64,000 nt of DNA, from the NCBI GenBank assembly GCA_039636785.1, contig CP144169.1:4216001-4280000 (forward strand). Reading direction: 5' to 3'. Positions 33,239-41,035 of the stretch are shown one piece after another; position 1 is the first letter of the stretch; every line of letters begins with the position of its first letter. The notes below the pieces were generated by a model that worked only from the letters and a program-made list of their open reading frames with translations, was not told the DNA's origin and ran no database searches. A program made the translations under genes and the position numbers. Origin of the DNA: Micrococcaceae bacterium Sec5.7 (GTDB lineage: Bacteria; Actinomycetota; Actinomycetes; Actinomycetales; Micrococcaceae).

Positions 33239-34462
33239 GTGTCCGGAGTCGTACCCGCAGTTGTCGTCACCGGTCTGGGGGCCGTCACCCCAGTCGGGGC
33301 AACAGCCGGGGAGACCTGGTCGGCGCTGCTGGCCGGCCACTCCGGAATCGCCCTGCTCGAAGAAAGCTGGGCGCAGGAACTGCCGGTCCGCATGGCAGGC
33401 CGCGTCTCGCTGGACTTGACCTCGGCGCTCACCACACCGGAGATAAAGAGGATGGACCGCCCCGCGCAGCTGGCCCTAATCGCCGCCCGGGAGGCATGGG
33501 CGCAGTCCGGGCGTCCGGAGATGGACCCGGAGCGACTCGCCGTCGTAATTGGCTCCGGCTACGGCGGGCTGGACACCGCCGTGGCACAGACCCGGACACT
33601 GGATGGCAGCGGATCCCGCCGCGTTTCGCCCCACACCCTCACGAGGATCATGGTCAACGCCCCTTCGGCCTGGGTCTCCATCGACGTCGGCGCGCGAGGC
33701 GGTGCGCGGACGCCCGTGAGCGCGTGTGCCTCCGGCGCCGAAGCGATCGCGCAGGCAGCCGACATGATTCGGCTGGGAGCCGCTGACGTTGTCATCGCAG
33801 GCGGTGTGGACTCCTGTGTGAACGGACTGACGATCAGCGGCTTTTCGCAGATCCGGGCGCTGTCCACCCGCAACCAGGAACCGCAGGCAGCATCGCGGCC
33901 CTTCGACCGGGACCGGGACGGGTTTGTGATGGCCGAGGGCGCAGGCATCATGGTTCTTGAAAGCGAGGAACATGCGCGGGCGCGCGGCGCAAAGATCCTG
34001 GGAATCATCGCGGGCAGTGCCGTAATGTCCGACGCCGTGGACATCGTGGCGGCCGATCCTGCAATACAGCGCCGCGTGATGCAGAAAGCGCTCGCGGCCG
34101 CAGACCTCACCGGGCAGGACGTCGGATTTGTGCATGCCCACGCGACGTCCACCCCGGTGGGGGATCGGCTGGAGGCCCACGCCATCAACGCCGTGGTGGG
34201 CAATCAGGTGCAAGTAACGTCAACGAAGTCACTTACCGGGCACCTGTTGGGCGGGGCGGGGGCCCTCGGCGCCATCGTCACCCTGCAGGCGCTCCGATCC
34301 GGCTCCATCCCCGGAACACGGAATATTGAGAATCTCGATCCGGAAATTGGCCTCAACATCGTCACTGAGACAACTCACGGCGTTGCCAGGGCCGCGGGCA
34401 TGGCCAACGCCTTCGGATTCGGCGGCCACAGCACGTCCCTGGTGATCACGGCTGCCAGTTAG
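33239..34462 (+). CDS. fabF: Beta-ketoacyl-ACP synthase II
   Basis: FabF/KasA-type condensing enzyme of fatty acid elongation, cytoplasmic. The 407-residue length is normal. The Cys-His-His triad is seen in TPVSACASGAEA (Cys163), VHAHATSTPVGD (where most FabF have HGTSTP) and TKSLTGHLLGGAGALG. GTG 33239 is chosen because GGGAG lies ten bases upstream and VVPAVVVTGLGAVTPVG starts the fold; a much longer frame upstream is Arg/Ser-rich noise. It stands alone, not in a fab operon, so it may be an additional copy. Confidence 0.87.
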   Translation: MSGVVPAVVVTGLGAVTPVGATAGETWSALLAGHSGIALLEESWAQELPVRMAGRVSLDLTSALTTPEIKRMDRPAQLALIAAREAWAQSGRPEMDPERLAVVIGSGYGGLDTAVAQTRTLDGSGSRRVSPHTLTRIMVNAPSAWVSIDVGARGGARTPVSACASGAEAIAQAADMIRLGAADVVIAGGVDSCVNGLTISGFSQIRALSTRNQEPQAASRPFDRDRDGFVMAEGAGIMVLESEEHARARGAKILGIIAGSAVMSDAVDIVAADPAIQRRVMQKALAAADLTGQDVGFVHAHATSTPVGDRLEAHAINAVVGNQVQVTSTKSLTGHLLGGAGALGAIVTLQALRSGSIPGTRNIENLDPEIGLNIVTETTHGVARAAGMANAFGFGGHSTSLVITAAS

Positions 34463-34509
34463 CTACCGAGGTTCGCTACCCAGGGCTGAGCACCGCGGAC
34501 CCAAGACGG

Positions 34510-34544
34510 ACGACGACGGCGGAAGCGTCCGCCGCCATCGTCGT
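34510..34544. terminator. Hairpin between the convergent fabF and dodecin genes
   Basis: GACGGCGGA pairs with TCCGCCGCC/ATCGTC around AGCG, extended by ACGACG/CGTCGT with a small bulge. Placed between two convergent stops it can act in both directions. No long T tract. Confidence 0.55.
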
Positions 34545-34558
34545 TCCGGAAATCGGAA

Positions 34559-34768
34559 TTAGCGTTCCAGACGGAACCCGAGCTTGATGGTCACCTGCCA
34601 GTCGGCAACCTGACCGTCCTTGAGGTGCCCGCGGATTTCCTTGACCTCGAACCAGTCCAGGTTGCGCAGGGTCTTGGACGCCTCGGCGATGCCGTTACGG
34701 ACGGCCGCGTCCACGCCTTCTTCCGAGGTGCCGACAATTTCAGAAATGCTGTACGTGTGATTGGACAA
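34559..34768 (-). CDS. Dodecin family flavin-binding protein
   Basis: The 69-residue protein matches dodecins, dodecameric hollow spheres that store riboflavin or FMN: TYSISEIVGTSEEGVDAAVRNGI, LRNLDWFEVKEIRGHL (with the flavin-stacking Trp) and WQVTIKLGFRL. Length is typical. Convergent with fabF. Confidence 0.92.
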   Translation of the reverse strand: MSNHTYSISEIVGTSEEGVDAAVRNGIAEASKTLRNLDWFEVKEIRGHLKDGQVADWQVTIKLGFRLER

Positions 34769-34957
34769 CTTCGCTCCTCGTGATCGCCTTCGATACCCGG
34801 CTGCGGGCCGTCCCTGCAGATTATCGGACGGAGCGCGTGGGGACTAGGGGCAGGAGCCCTGATCTCTCGGTGACAGCGACAGCATCACTGCTCGGCTCAA
34901 CCCCGGAGCGGCGTCCACCCTATCGGAAGGGGTCCACGGATTTCGGCTCTTCGCCGA

Positions 34958-35554
34958 TCAGCTGCCACCGACCAGCCTTGTGCGGCTTGCGCGCCAGGCT
35001 CGCCCACAGGCCCGCGGGCCACCCTGAACCCGACGTGCAACGTCCTGGGGTCCGGCAACCTGATCGGATGCGGTCCAAGCGATGTCCGAGAGTGCCCCGT
35101 ACGTTGGGTCGCGCGTCCCTGCACGGCAGGACCACTCCCACTCGGCCTCCGTCGGCAGCCGGAAGCCATCGGCGCTGACGTCCCAGGTGAACTCCCGTCC
35201 ACGGAGCTGGTAGGCCGGTCTGAGCCCGGCTGTGGCCGACGCCTCGTTGCACCACTGCACCGCGTCGAACCAGGTGACCGGATGTGCCGGAGCTTTCGGT
35301 GACGGGCCCGGTGTATCAGCATCATCGAACCCTCTGCCCCAATCGGCCCACGTGACCTGAGTCTGCCCGATCTTGAAGGGACGCAGCGTGACTTCGCGAG
35401 AGGAACCGGACCGCGCATCGCGCAGCTCAACCGTGCCAGCGGGAATCGTGACCAGCCGGAAACCGATCGCTTTCATGTGTCGTGCGTACTCTCGGCGATC
35501 CGACTCGGGCAGCGTGAGGTCAGCAGATTCAAAGCCATGTCCCCAGCCTCCCAC
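34958..35554 (-). pseudogene. SUMF1/formylglycine-generating-enzyme-like domain protein, damaged
   Basis: The readable frame has the sulfatase-modifying-factor fold: MKAIGFRLVTIPAGTVEL, FKIGQTQVTWADW, HPVTWFDAVQWCNE and GFRLPTEAEWEWSCRAGT. After SDQVAGPQDV the frame changes. The family end HVGFRVARG is then found in another frame, without the RGGSW section and about 60 residues that should precede it. A deletion with frameshift is likely. Start is probably ATG 35476. Confidence 0.65.
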
Positions 35555-35718
35555 AAGGTTGAGCGGTCACAAACGGTCGATATCTTTAGTCCCACTCACT
35601 AAACGCCGTGATTGCGGGGCCATTCCGTCCTGAACGATGTCCAAGCCGGGCATCGATAGCGTTTTACGGGTCAGCGGGCATGCGTGGGGGCTTTGTGCAC
35701 GGCCCCGCCAATTTGTTG

Positions 35719-35892
35719 TCAGGGGACGGTGAGCTCGCGGGCGGCTTGGTCGATCAGGTCGGTGACCGGGCCTGGCTGGGAGGCGAGCGAAGCATGACTG
35801 GCGTTCAGCTCGATGATCTGGCGGGGGTTCATCCGCTGGGCTATGCGCCGTTCGTTGTCAGGCGTGGCAGCTCCGGGCGAACCGCCTTGGCG
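35719..35892 (-). pseudogene. Alpha/beta hydrolase C-terminal fragment
   Basis: Directly after the stop of the repeat protein the - strand reads NERRIAQRMNPRQIIELNAS then HASLASQPGPVTDLIDQAAR and stops at 35719. ELxASHASLASQP is the end of EstC-like alpha/beta hydrolases with the catalytic His in SHAS. No start codon or N-terminal part exists, so it is a fragment. The 35554-35718 stretch beyond shows nothing recognisable. Confidence 0.5.
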
Positions 35893-36243
35893 CTAATTGG
35901 TGTCGCGAATGAGCTTTGTCAGCAAGGTTGCGGCTACGTCGTTGCCCTCATCGACCAGGCGTTTCAGTTCCTCGACGTCACCACGCTGGGCAGCAAGCTC
36001 AGCCAGCCGGTTCGCGGCTTCCTCGTTGCCCTCATCGACCAGGAGTCGCAGTTCCTCCAAGTCACCACGCTGGGCAGCAAGCTCGGCCAGCCGGTTCGCA
36101 GCATCCTCGTTACCCTCATCGACCAGGAGTCGCAGTTCCTCCAAGTCACCACGCTCGGCAGCAAGCTCGGCCAGCCGGTTCGCGGCATCCTCGTTACCGT
36201 TCTCGGCGAGGCGGCGCAGGGCAGCAAGATCAAGTGCAGTCAT
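35893..36243 (-). CDS. 28-residue tandem repeat protein
   Basis: The 116-residue protein is almost entirely three and a half repeats of 28 residues with the pattern GDLEELRLLVDEGNEDAANR then LAELAAQR. The repeats form helix-turn-helix units of the TPR/Sel1/HEAT-like kind used as protein-binding solenoids. Similar longer repeat proteins occur in Streptomyces and Frankia. The repeats are nearly identical also in DNA. ATG 36243 is used because repeats begin at once; ATG 36273 is an alternative. Function is unknown. Confidence 0.7.
   Translation of the reverse strand: MTALDLAALRRLAENGNEDAANRLAELAAERGDLEELRLLVDEGNEDAANRLAELAAQRGDLEELRLLVDEGNEEAANRLAELAAQRGDVEELKRLVDEGNDVAATLLTKLIRDTN
35941..36207. 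repeat. 84-bp direct tandem repeat, about 3.2 copies
   Basis: The period is exactly 84 bp: GTCACCACGCT starts at 35977, 36061 and 36145, and GTTGCCCTCATCGACCAGG or its one-base variant starts at 35941, 36025 and 36109. It is the DNA level of the 28-residue protein repeat, and its high identity suggests recent expansion. Confidence 0.85.
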
Positions 36244-36801
36244 GCACTCAGGATACTGCGTGGGCCCTGGCATGTCTGTGCTGCAACCGCTCCGGAATTC
36301 TCGTTGTCACGCCTGGAAAGTGGCGATCAATACGTGTGTTGTCGAAATGGCAACCGGCTTGATGTTCTGGGCTCAGGCCAGTTTGGAGGCCGGTCCTGAC
36401 CGGCTGCTCTTCACCGGCCAGCCTGTCGGCCCGGCAGGCCTCCGCGTATGAAGCCCCGCTCGCTGATGAGCCAGGTGGCGGACAATGCTTCATGCGGATC
36501 GTTGGAAGACTACTCATTCAACAACGCTCACCAGACCTGGGTATTCGCCTGCTAAACGAAACGCATTCTTTGATCTCACTTCGTACGGGTCGCAGGACGC
36601 GCTGGCGGCTGTTACCCGGACGCTGGCTCACAGCAGGGCCGTCCATCTCACGAAGGGCTTCCCCTCCGTCGCGGCGGCGCAGGGCTCGGAGAAGCCGCTG
36701 ATCCGTCATGGCTGGACCCCTTCAAATGACCCTGGCCACCGCTCTGCCACCGGAGAGCAGGACATCGCGATCACGTATGAGCATTCGTTCCTGGCGGGAA
36801 A
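36244..36801. other. About 560 bp without a recognisable gene
   Basis: Several open frames exist on both strands but none has protein-like composition over its whole length, a ribosome binding site and a family pattern together. The + strand frame at 36485-36982 runs antisense through the next gene. The region is likely decayed DNA of the accessory zone. Confidence 0.4.
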
Positions 36802-37041
36802 TCAGCCAGCGTGGTCGGCTCGACACGCTCTGAGCGCGTCTTCGTTGATCCACTTTCTGATCAGGAAAGCGTCTAGCGGCCACATGGCGACGGCAACGGC
36901 GAGGAAAATCCATGCAGGTACGACGGCGGCAAAGACACAGACCCCTACTGCGATCAGTAGGGCAGCAGAGACATGGTTATAGATGCGCCGGCCGGGCGTC
37001 GCATTTCGTACCTCTGACGCTTCGCGAAAGTAGTTCAGCAT
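36802..37041 (-). CDS. Small membrane protein (79 aa), two transmembrane segments
   Basis: ATG 37041 is preceded by GAAGGGG at five bases. The protein has a short basic N-terminal region, then VSAALLIAVGVCVFAAVVPA and WIFLAVAVAMWPLDAFLI as two adjacent transmembrane helices, and a charged tail. No family was recognised; it may be a small inner-membrane protein of unknown role. Confidence 0.6.
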   Translation of the reverse strand: MLNYFREASEVRNATPGRRIYNHVSAALLIAVGVCVFAAVVPAWIFLAVAVAMWPLDAFLIRKWINEDALRACRADHAG

Positions 37042-37385
37042 GGAGCCCCTTCAGTAAATGTATCGGCAATATCCGCGAGTGTATCTGAAAGCCATAGCGC
37101 CGATCGTCGCCGGGGCAATCTGAATGCATTTCCGCCTCCAGCTGGCAACAACGGCCTGGAGAGCGATCTGAAATCCGGAGACGGCGCAAGCGCTCAAGGT
37201 CAGGGAAGCCCCTTGTCCAGCTGCGCGCATACCCTCAGCACGCCCGCAGCGGCCGGCGGAGGCGAGGCGCCGCACGGTTAGAGTGGCATTCGCCATTCAA
37301 ACCTGCGATTCAAGCGCCATTTTGAGTTGACAGTCGCATCATTCCAAACGGGCGTGCAAGCAGGTGGAAAGCCGGTCTGCCGGCC
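37042..37385. other. About 340 bp without a recognisable gene, left flank of an IS element
   Basis: No supported coding region. It contains the promoter side of the small membrane protein gene and ends at the CTAG into which the IS5-family element inserted. Confidence 0.4.
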
Positions 37386-37970
37386 CTAGGGCGTGTCTCC
37401 TAATAGTGCGCTCCAGATGATGACGGTGTGCAGAACGGCCGCTGAGCGGTGGGTGAGGGCCAGTTTGTCGTAGCGGGTGGCCAGGGAGCGCCATTGCTTG
37501 AGGGTGTTGAAACTGCGTTCGACGACATTGCGGCGCTTGTAAGCGTCCTTGTCGTAGGTGACGGGCCGGCCGCCGGAGGAGCCTTTGCGTTTCCGGTTGG
37601 CTTTCTGGTCGTCCTTTTCTGGGATGACGCATTCAATGTCCCGCCCGCGCAGGTAGCTCCGGATCGCTTTGGATGAGTAGGCTTTGTCAGCCATGGCCCG
37701 GTCCGGGCGGCTGCGGGGCCGTCCGGGACCTTCCCGTTCGACTTTCAGGGCATCCATGAGGTTTTCAAACATGGGCGAGTCCCCGCCCTGACCGGGCCCC
37801 AGGAGCAGGACCAAGGGGCGCATGTTGCCGTCAACCAGGGCATGGATCTTGGTTGTCAGGCCGCCGCGGGAGCGTCCGATGGCATGATCATCCGGCTCAT
37901 CAAGCAGATTCCTGTAATTCGAGAGGTCCCCCTGTGTGGCGGGGAAGGTTCGTGCCGTGCTGGTGGGCAC
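37386..37970 (-). CDS. IS5-family transposase, C-terminal frame (orfB)
   Basis: The catalytic core of the DDE transposase: IGRSRGGLTTKIHALVDGNM, MADKAYSSKAIRSYLR with the second Asp and RRNVVERSFNTLKQWR with the terminal Glu. It overlaps orfA by 71 bp and its frame is +1 relative to orfA, so the full enzyme needs ribosomal frameshifting, as in related elements. The stop codon TAG lies in the CTAG at the element's boundary. Confidence 0.85.
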   Translation of the reverse strand: MPTSTARTFPATQGDLSNYRNLLDEPDDHAIGRSRGGLTTKIHALVDGNMRPLVLLLGPGQGGDSPMFENLMDALKVEREGPGRPRSRPDRAMADKAYSSKAIRSYLRGRDIECVIPEKDDQKANRKRKGSSGGRPVTYDKDAYKRRNVVERSFNTLKQWRSLATRYDKLALTHRSAAVLHTVIIWSALLGDTP

Positions 37971-38333
37971 GGTTCACCGTGGAGTCCACCGACACCTCCC
38001 GGTTGATCAGCCCTTGCGCGTCGGCACGGGTCAACAACGCAGCCAGTACCCTGTCCCAGATCCCGCTGGCGCTGTTGCGGCGGTGGTGCTTCCATACGGT
38101 CTTCCACGACCCGAAAGGGGAAGGGAGATCCCGCCATGGAATACCTGCCCGGTAGCGGTAAATGATGCCCTCTGTCATCAACCGGTGGTCATTGAACGGC
38201 CGCCCGGGTTTCCCCGAGGAATCAGGCATCAACGGGGCAATGAACTCCCACTGGGCATCGGACAACAAGGCATAACGCGAACTCACCACTCAATTTTGCC
38301 AACAAGCCACCCCCAGCATTAGGAGACACGCCC
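37389..38333 (-). mobile_element. IS5-family (IS427/ISL2-like group) insertion sequence, ~945 bp
   Basis: The ends are CTAGGGCGTGTCTCCTAAT at 37386-37404 and its exact complement at 38318-38336, a perfect 19-bp inverted repeat including the CTAG (or TA) target site on both sides. Inside are two overlapping transposase frames in the usual order. Ends are perfect and target duplication is intact, which indicates recent insertion. It landed beside an IS630 remnant. Confidence 0.88.
37900..38289 (-). CDS. IS5-family transposase, N-terminal frame (orfA)
   Basis: A 129-residue frame from GTG 38289: LSDAQWEFIAPLMPDSSGKP, GIIYRYRAGIPWRDLPSPFG and the first catalytic Asp in VSVDSTVNRAHQHG, typical of the IS5/IS427 N-terminal part. 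It ends at a TGA within GCTTGATG; the orfB frame continues across it. Confidence 0.85.
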   Translation of the reverse strand: MVSSRYALLSDAQWEFIAPLMPDSSGKPGRPFNDHRLMTEGIIYRYRAGIPWRDLPSPFGSWKTVWKHHRRNSASGIWDRVLAALLTRADAQGLINREVSVDSTVNRAHQHGTNLPRHTGGPLELQESA

Positions 38334-38338
38334 TAGCG

Positions 38339-38500
38339 GACCAGCCAGCATCGCGGGAGTCCGTCAGTGGCCTCAACGCCAAGACCCGCCAATTCATCAC
38401 CGGCTGGAACGACCGATGCCACCCCTTCGTCTGGACCAAGACCCAGGAACAGATCCTCGCGAAAGTCAACCGTCCCACAACTTCAGAAACGCGACACTAG
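38339..38500 (+). pseudogene. IS630-family transposase C-terminal remnant
   Basis: Immediately right of the IS5 element the + strand reads KTRQFITGWNDRCHPFVWTK then TQEQILAKVN and TSETRH to a TAG. This is the C-terminal end of IS630-family transposases. The rest of the gene is absent on the left side of the IS5 element too, so it was already truncated or lost by deletion. Confidence 0.75.
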
Positions 38501-38524
38501 ACCCGAAGGACCCCTACTGTGGGG

Positions 38525-38779
38525 CTACTGTAGAGCTTGCGGGATGCCGAATCGCCTCCCAACGAGTATGTGAATGGCCCAGAGCAAAGGCTGATCTTCC
38601 AGCTCAACGCCCTCGCCCCCGAAATGCATGCCCTTTTCGTCGGCCACTGCATCGATGTCAAAAAGATTGAGGATCTCGCTCACCCGAAACTGATACTCGA
38701 CGGCGGTCATTTGGCGAGATGCACGAACTGGAATTGCGCTGAGTGTGCGCGCGACCTCGGCCTGGATGGATTCATTCAC
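38525..38779 (-). CDS. Small hypothetical protein (84 aa), partner of the secreted protein
   Basis: GTG 38779 lies inside the end of the upstream secreted-protein gene (8-bp overlap), so translation is coupled. The protein is soluble and acidic: RQMTAVEYQFRVSEILNLFD, IDAVADEKGMHFGGEGVELE and WAIHILVGRRFGIP. No family recognised. The arrangement of a small secreted protein followed by an overlapping cytosolic partner is noted as a finding. Confidence 0.55.
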   Translation of the reverse strand: MNESIQAEVARTLSAIPVRASRQMTAVEYQFRVSEILNLFDIDAVADEKGMHFGGEGVELEDQPLLWAIHILVGRRFGIPQALQ

Positions 38780-39101
38780 TTGGGCGGTTCACGTTCCCTC
38801 CGCACCAGTCGCCCGCCGTGTCGATGTCTCCACTGCTGTCCACCCTCCAGTTGACTGTCCTGGTTCCGTAGTTGAAGGAATGGGTATAGCCGCCCAAGTC
38901 CTTGGAGCGCAGGGCGGTGCCGGAGTAGAAGAGGGCCTGTGCGCTGTACCGAGTCGTCACGGATACCCACACGACCTGACCCACGGGGCAGCTGAGCGTG
39001 CCGTTGACGCTCGTGACTGCCGCCTGCGCGGGCATCGCCGGTGCCGCTACCAATGCCATTGCCGCACAAATGCCGATCGCGCCGACTTTTCGAGTTTTCA
39101 A
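38772..39101 (-). CDS. Small secreted protein with signal peptide
   Basis: From TTG 39101, preceded by AGGGGGAAG, the 109-residue protein has a Sec signal peptide (KTRK, then GAIGICAAMALVAAPAMPAQA) with cleavage after Ala27. The mature part of about 82 residues contains two cysteines (Cys38 and one near residue 102) likely to form a disulfide, and alternating polar/aromatic strands (VVWVSVTTRYSAQALFYSG, GYTHSFNYGTRTVNWRVDSS) suggesting a small beta protein. Function unknown. An ATG-led longer frame (to 39188) has no support. Confidence 0.65.
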   Translation of the reverse strand: MKTRKVGAIGICAAMALVAAPAMPAQAAVTSVNGTLSCPVGQVVWVSVTTRYSAQALFYSGTALRSKDLGGYTHSFNYGTRTVNWRVDSSGDIDTAGDWCGGNVNRPSE

Positions 39102-39227
39102 TGCTTCCCCCTGAGCGTCCGGACGGGGTTTCGGTGTAACCGCCGCCAACTGATGGTGCACTCTTGCATGACATTCGCCATTGCACAAGGGGGCCCTTCG
39201 GATCTAATACGGGAGTATGAGGCGACG

Positions 39228-39350
39228 TCAGGCATTGGCTGGGGCGATGGTGACGCTGTAGCCAAGGCTCTGGAGCTGGCGGATGGCGCGGTTGGTGGCC
39301 TTCTGTGGGTTCGCGAGCGGCTCGGGATCTTCGTCGAGGTCCTGGTCCAT
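39228..39350 (-). pseudogene. Transposase C-terminal tail remnant (IS110-like)
   Basis: Forty codons end with KATNRAIRQLQSLGYSVTIA and PANA. The pattern R-x-I/L-x-x-QL-x-x-LGY-x-VT is the tail of many IS110-like transposases. A stop lies in frame just upstream, so only the tail remains. Low certainty. Confidence 0.35.
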
Positions 39351-39448
39351 AACTCAACTTCACTCTTGACCCATCCCGGCCTTCCTGAACTTGACCTGAC
39401 ATTGATGGGACCAAGGCCCGCAGGTGGGTACCGTTCAAGCCGTCCTAG

Positions 39449-40852
39449 TACTACAGTCGCGTTTATGGGGTGTGCCCGCGGGCCTCGTAATGGCAGTATC
39501 GTGCACGCTGCTGATGTTTCCGCCGCCAGATCGAATGCCCCAGGATCCGGTCCGGGTGAAGTGTCCGGTACCAGATCAGCCGGACCAGCAGGCGCCTGAT
39601 CTCCGGCAAGGAGAGCCGGATCAGTTCCCCGTCCCCGGCGGCAGGGCCTCTTTTTTAGAGCGGATCACGGTCAGGAAGGCGTGGGCGAACATGGAGAGGG
39701 TGATGTGCCGGTACCAGCCGGCGTATTGCCGTACCTGGTAGTGGTCCAACCCCGTTTCGCCCTTGGAGGTCTGGAAGGTTTCCTCGATCGCCCAGCGGGC
39801 GCCGGCGATCCTGACCAGCTCGGCCAGCGAGACCCGGTTTGGGCCGTGGCAGATGTAGTAGGCCAGGTCGGTGGGGTCCTTCAGGGACCGGCGGGCCAGC
39901 AGCCAGTGTTCCCCGGTTTCGGCGGGTCCGTTGATGCGGGTCCGTGCCCAGGAATACCGCCGGTCGCCCTTGGTTCCGGCCCCGGCGGTCCGGGTCCGCC
40001 AGGCAGTGCCGCGCAGGGAGGCAATGAGTTTATCGGCGCGCCATTGTTCGCCCAGCCCGGCTGTGGGGGCGATGATGTTTTGGTTCATGGGAACGGCCAG
40101 CACGTAGTGCAGGCCCTTGGCTTCCAGGCGGCGGCGCAACCCCGTGTGCTGCCCGTAGACCGCGTCTCCGGTGGTCCAACGGGCCGGGATCCCGGCCTCC
40201 AGGGCACGGTCGATCATGTCCGCGGCCAGCACCGGTTTCGTGGCGAATTCCCTGGCTTCGGGGATGCCGGCCCGGGCGCACCTCTCCCGGTCATCGGCCC
40301 AGACCTTGGGAAGGTAAAGTTCCCGGTCCAACAGGGTGCGCCCGGCCGGGGCGGAGTACGTCAGGAACACCCCGATCTGGCAGTTCTCCACCCGTCCCGC
40401 GGTGCCTGAATACTGGCGTGCGACCCCGGCCGAAGCGGTGCCTTTCTTCAAGAATCCGGTCTCGTCAATGATCAGCACCCCGTCGGGGTCGCCCAGATGG
40501 CGGTTGACGTAGCTGAACAGGTCATCACGCACGGCTTCCGGATCCCAGTCGGTGATGGAGAGCAGTCGCTGCATGCCGTCCGGGGTGCCGTGCCCGGCAC
40601 GTTCAGACAGGGTCCAGGAGTTCTTCCGTTCCTCATCCGAAAGCAGTCCGCGCACGTACGCCATGGCATTGTCCCGTGGTTCGGAACGGACAAAGCGGCG
40701 CCCGATCAGTTCACCGATTTCATCGAGACCCTCAGCCCATTTTTCTACATCCGCCACACAGATATCATCACTCACCACCAACGATTAACAGGTCCACGGC
40801 GGGAAATCCGATTAAAACGCCGACGGGACCGAAATTAAACACGACTGTAGTA
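39449..40852 (-). mobile_element. IS701-family insertion sequence, ~1.4 kb, apparently intact
   Basis: The left end is TACTACAGTCGCGTTTAT and the right end, complemented, is TACTACAGTCGTGTTTAAT. Both are flanked by CTAG (39445-39448 and 40853-40856), the YTAR-type target duplication expected for IS701. It holds one full-length transposase gene. A matching single end lies near 50.31 kb. Confidence 0.85.
39621..40781 (-). CDS. IS701-family transposase
   Basis: The 386-residue DDE transposase is full length for IS701. Visible are LLIIDETGFLKKGTASAGVA-like VLIIDETGFLKKG with the first Asp, WTTGDAVYGQHTGLRRRLEA with the second Asp, and RWAIEETFQTSKGETGLDHY with the catalytic Glu. The start is TTG 40781 or GTG 40778; no clear ribosome binding site. 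No stop or frameshift, so it is probably active. Confidence 0.9.
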   Translation of the reverse strand: MVVSDDICVADVEKWAEGLDEIGELIGRRFVRSEPRDNAMAYVRGLLSDEERKNSWTLSERAGHGTPDGMQRLLSITDWDPEAVRDDLFSYVNRHLGDPDGVLIIDETGFLKKGTASAGVARQYSGTAGRVENCQIGVFLTYSAPAGRTLLDRELYLPKVWADDRERCARAGIPEAREFATKPVLAADMIDRALEAGIPARWTTGDAVYGQHTGLRRRLEAKGLHYVLAVPMNQNIIAPTAGLGEQWRADKLIASLRGTAWRTRTAGAGTKGDRRYSWARTRINGPAETGEHWLLARRSLKDPTDLAYYICHGPNRVSLAELVRIAGARWAIEETFQTSKGETGLDHYQVRQYAGWYRHITLSMFAHAFLTVIRSKKEALPPGTGN

Positions 40853-41035
40853 CTAGGGCCGCGCGTTCTGTGCCGCACAAGTTGCGTCGTCATGGACTGT
40901 CTCCGAAACACGGCCAGACCGGCTAACATTCGTGCCCAACAAACCGGCTACTCAGAGTTCACAAAGTGGACCCGGCGGAAGCCGTCACAGTGGTCCTGAA
41001 TGGGACTGACATAGACAGGTGACCCGTCAGGCAGG

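Noticed and set aside
35941..36207. Possible CRISPR array or minisatellite
   Set aside because: The 84-bp repeats have no spacers and keep the reading frame of the 28-residue protein repeat.
36485..36982. 165-codon + strand open frame
   Set aside because: No ribosome binding site and no family pattern; its second half is antisense to the small two-helix membrane protein, which has a good ribosome binding site.
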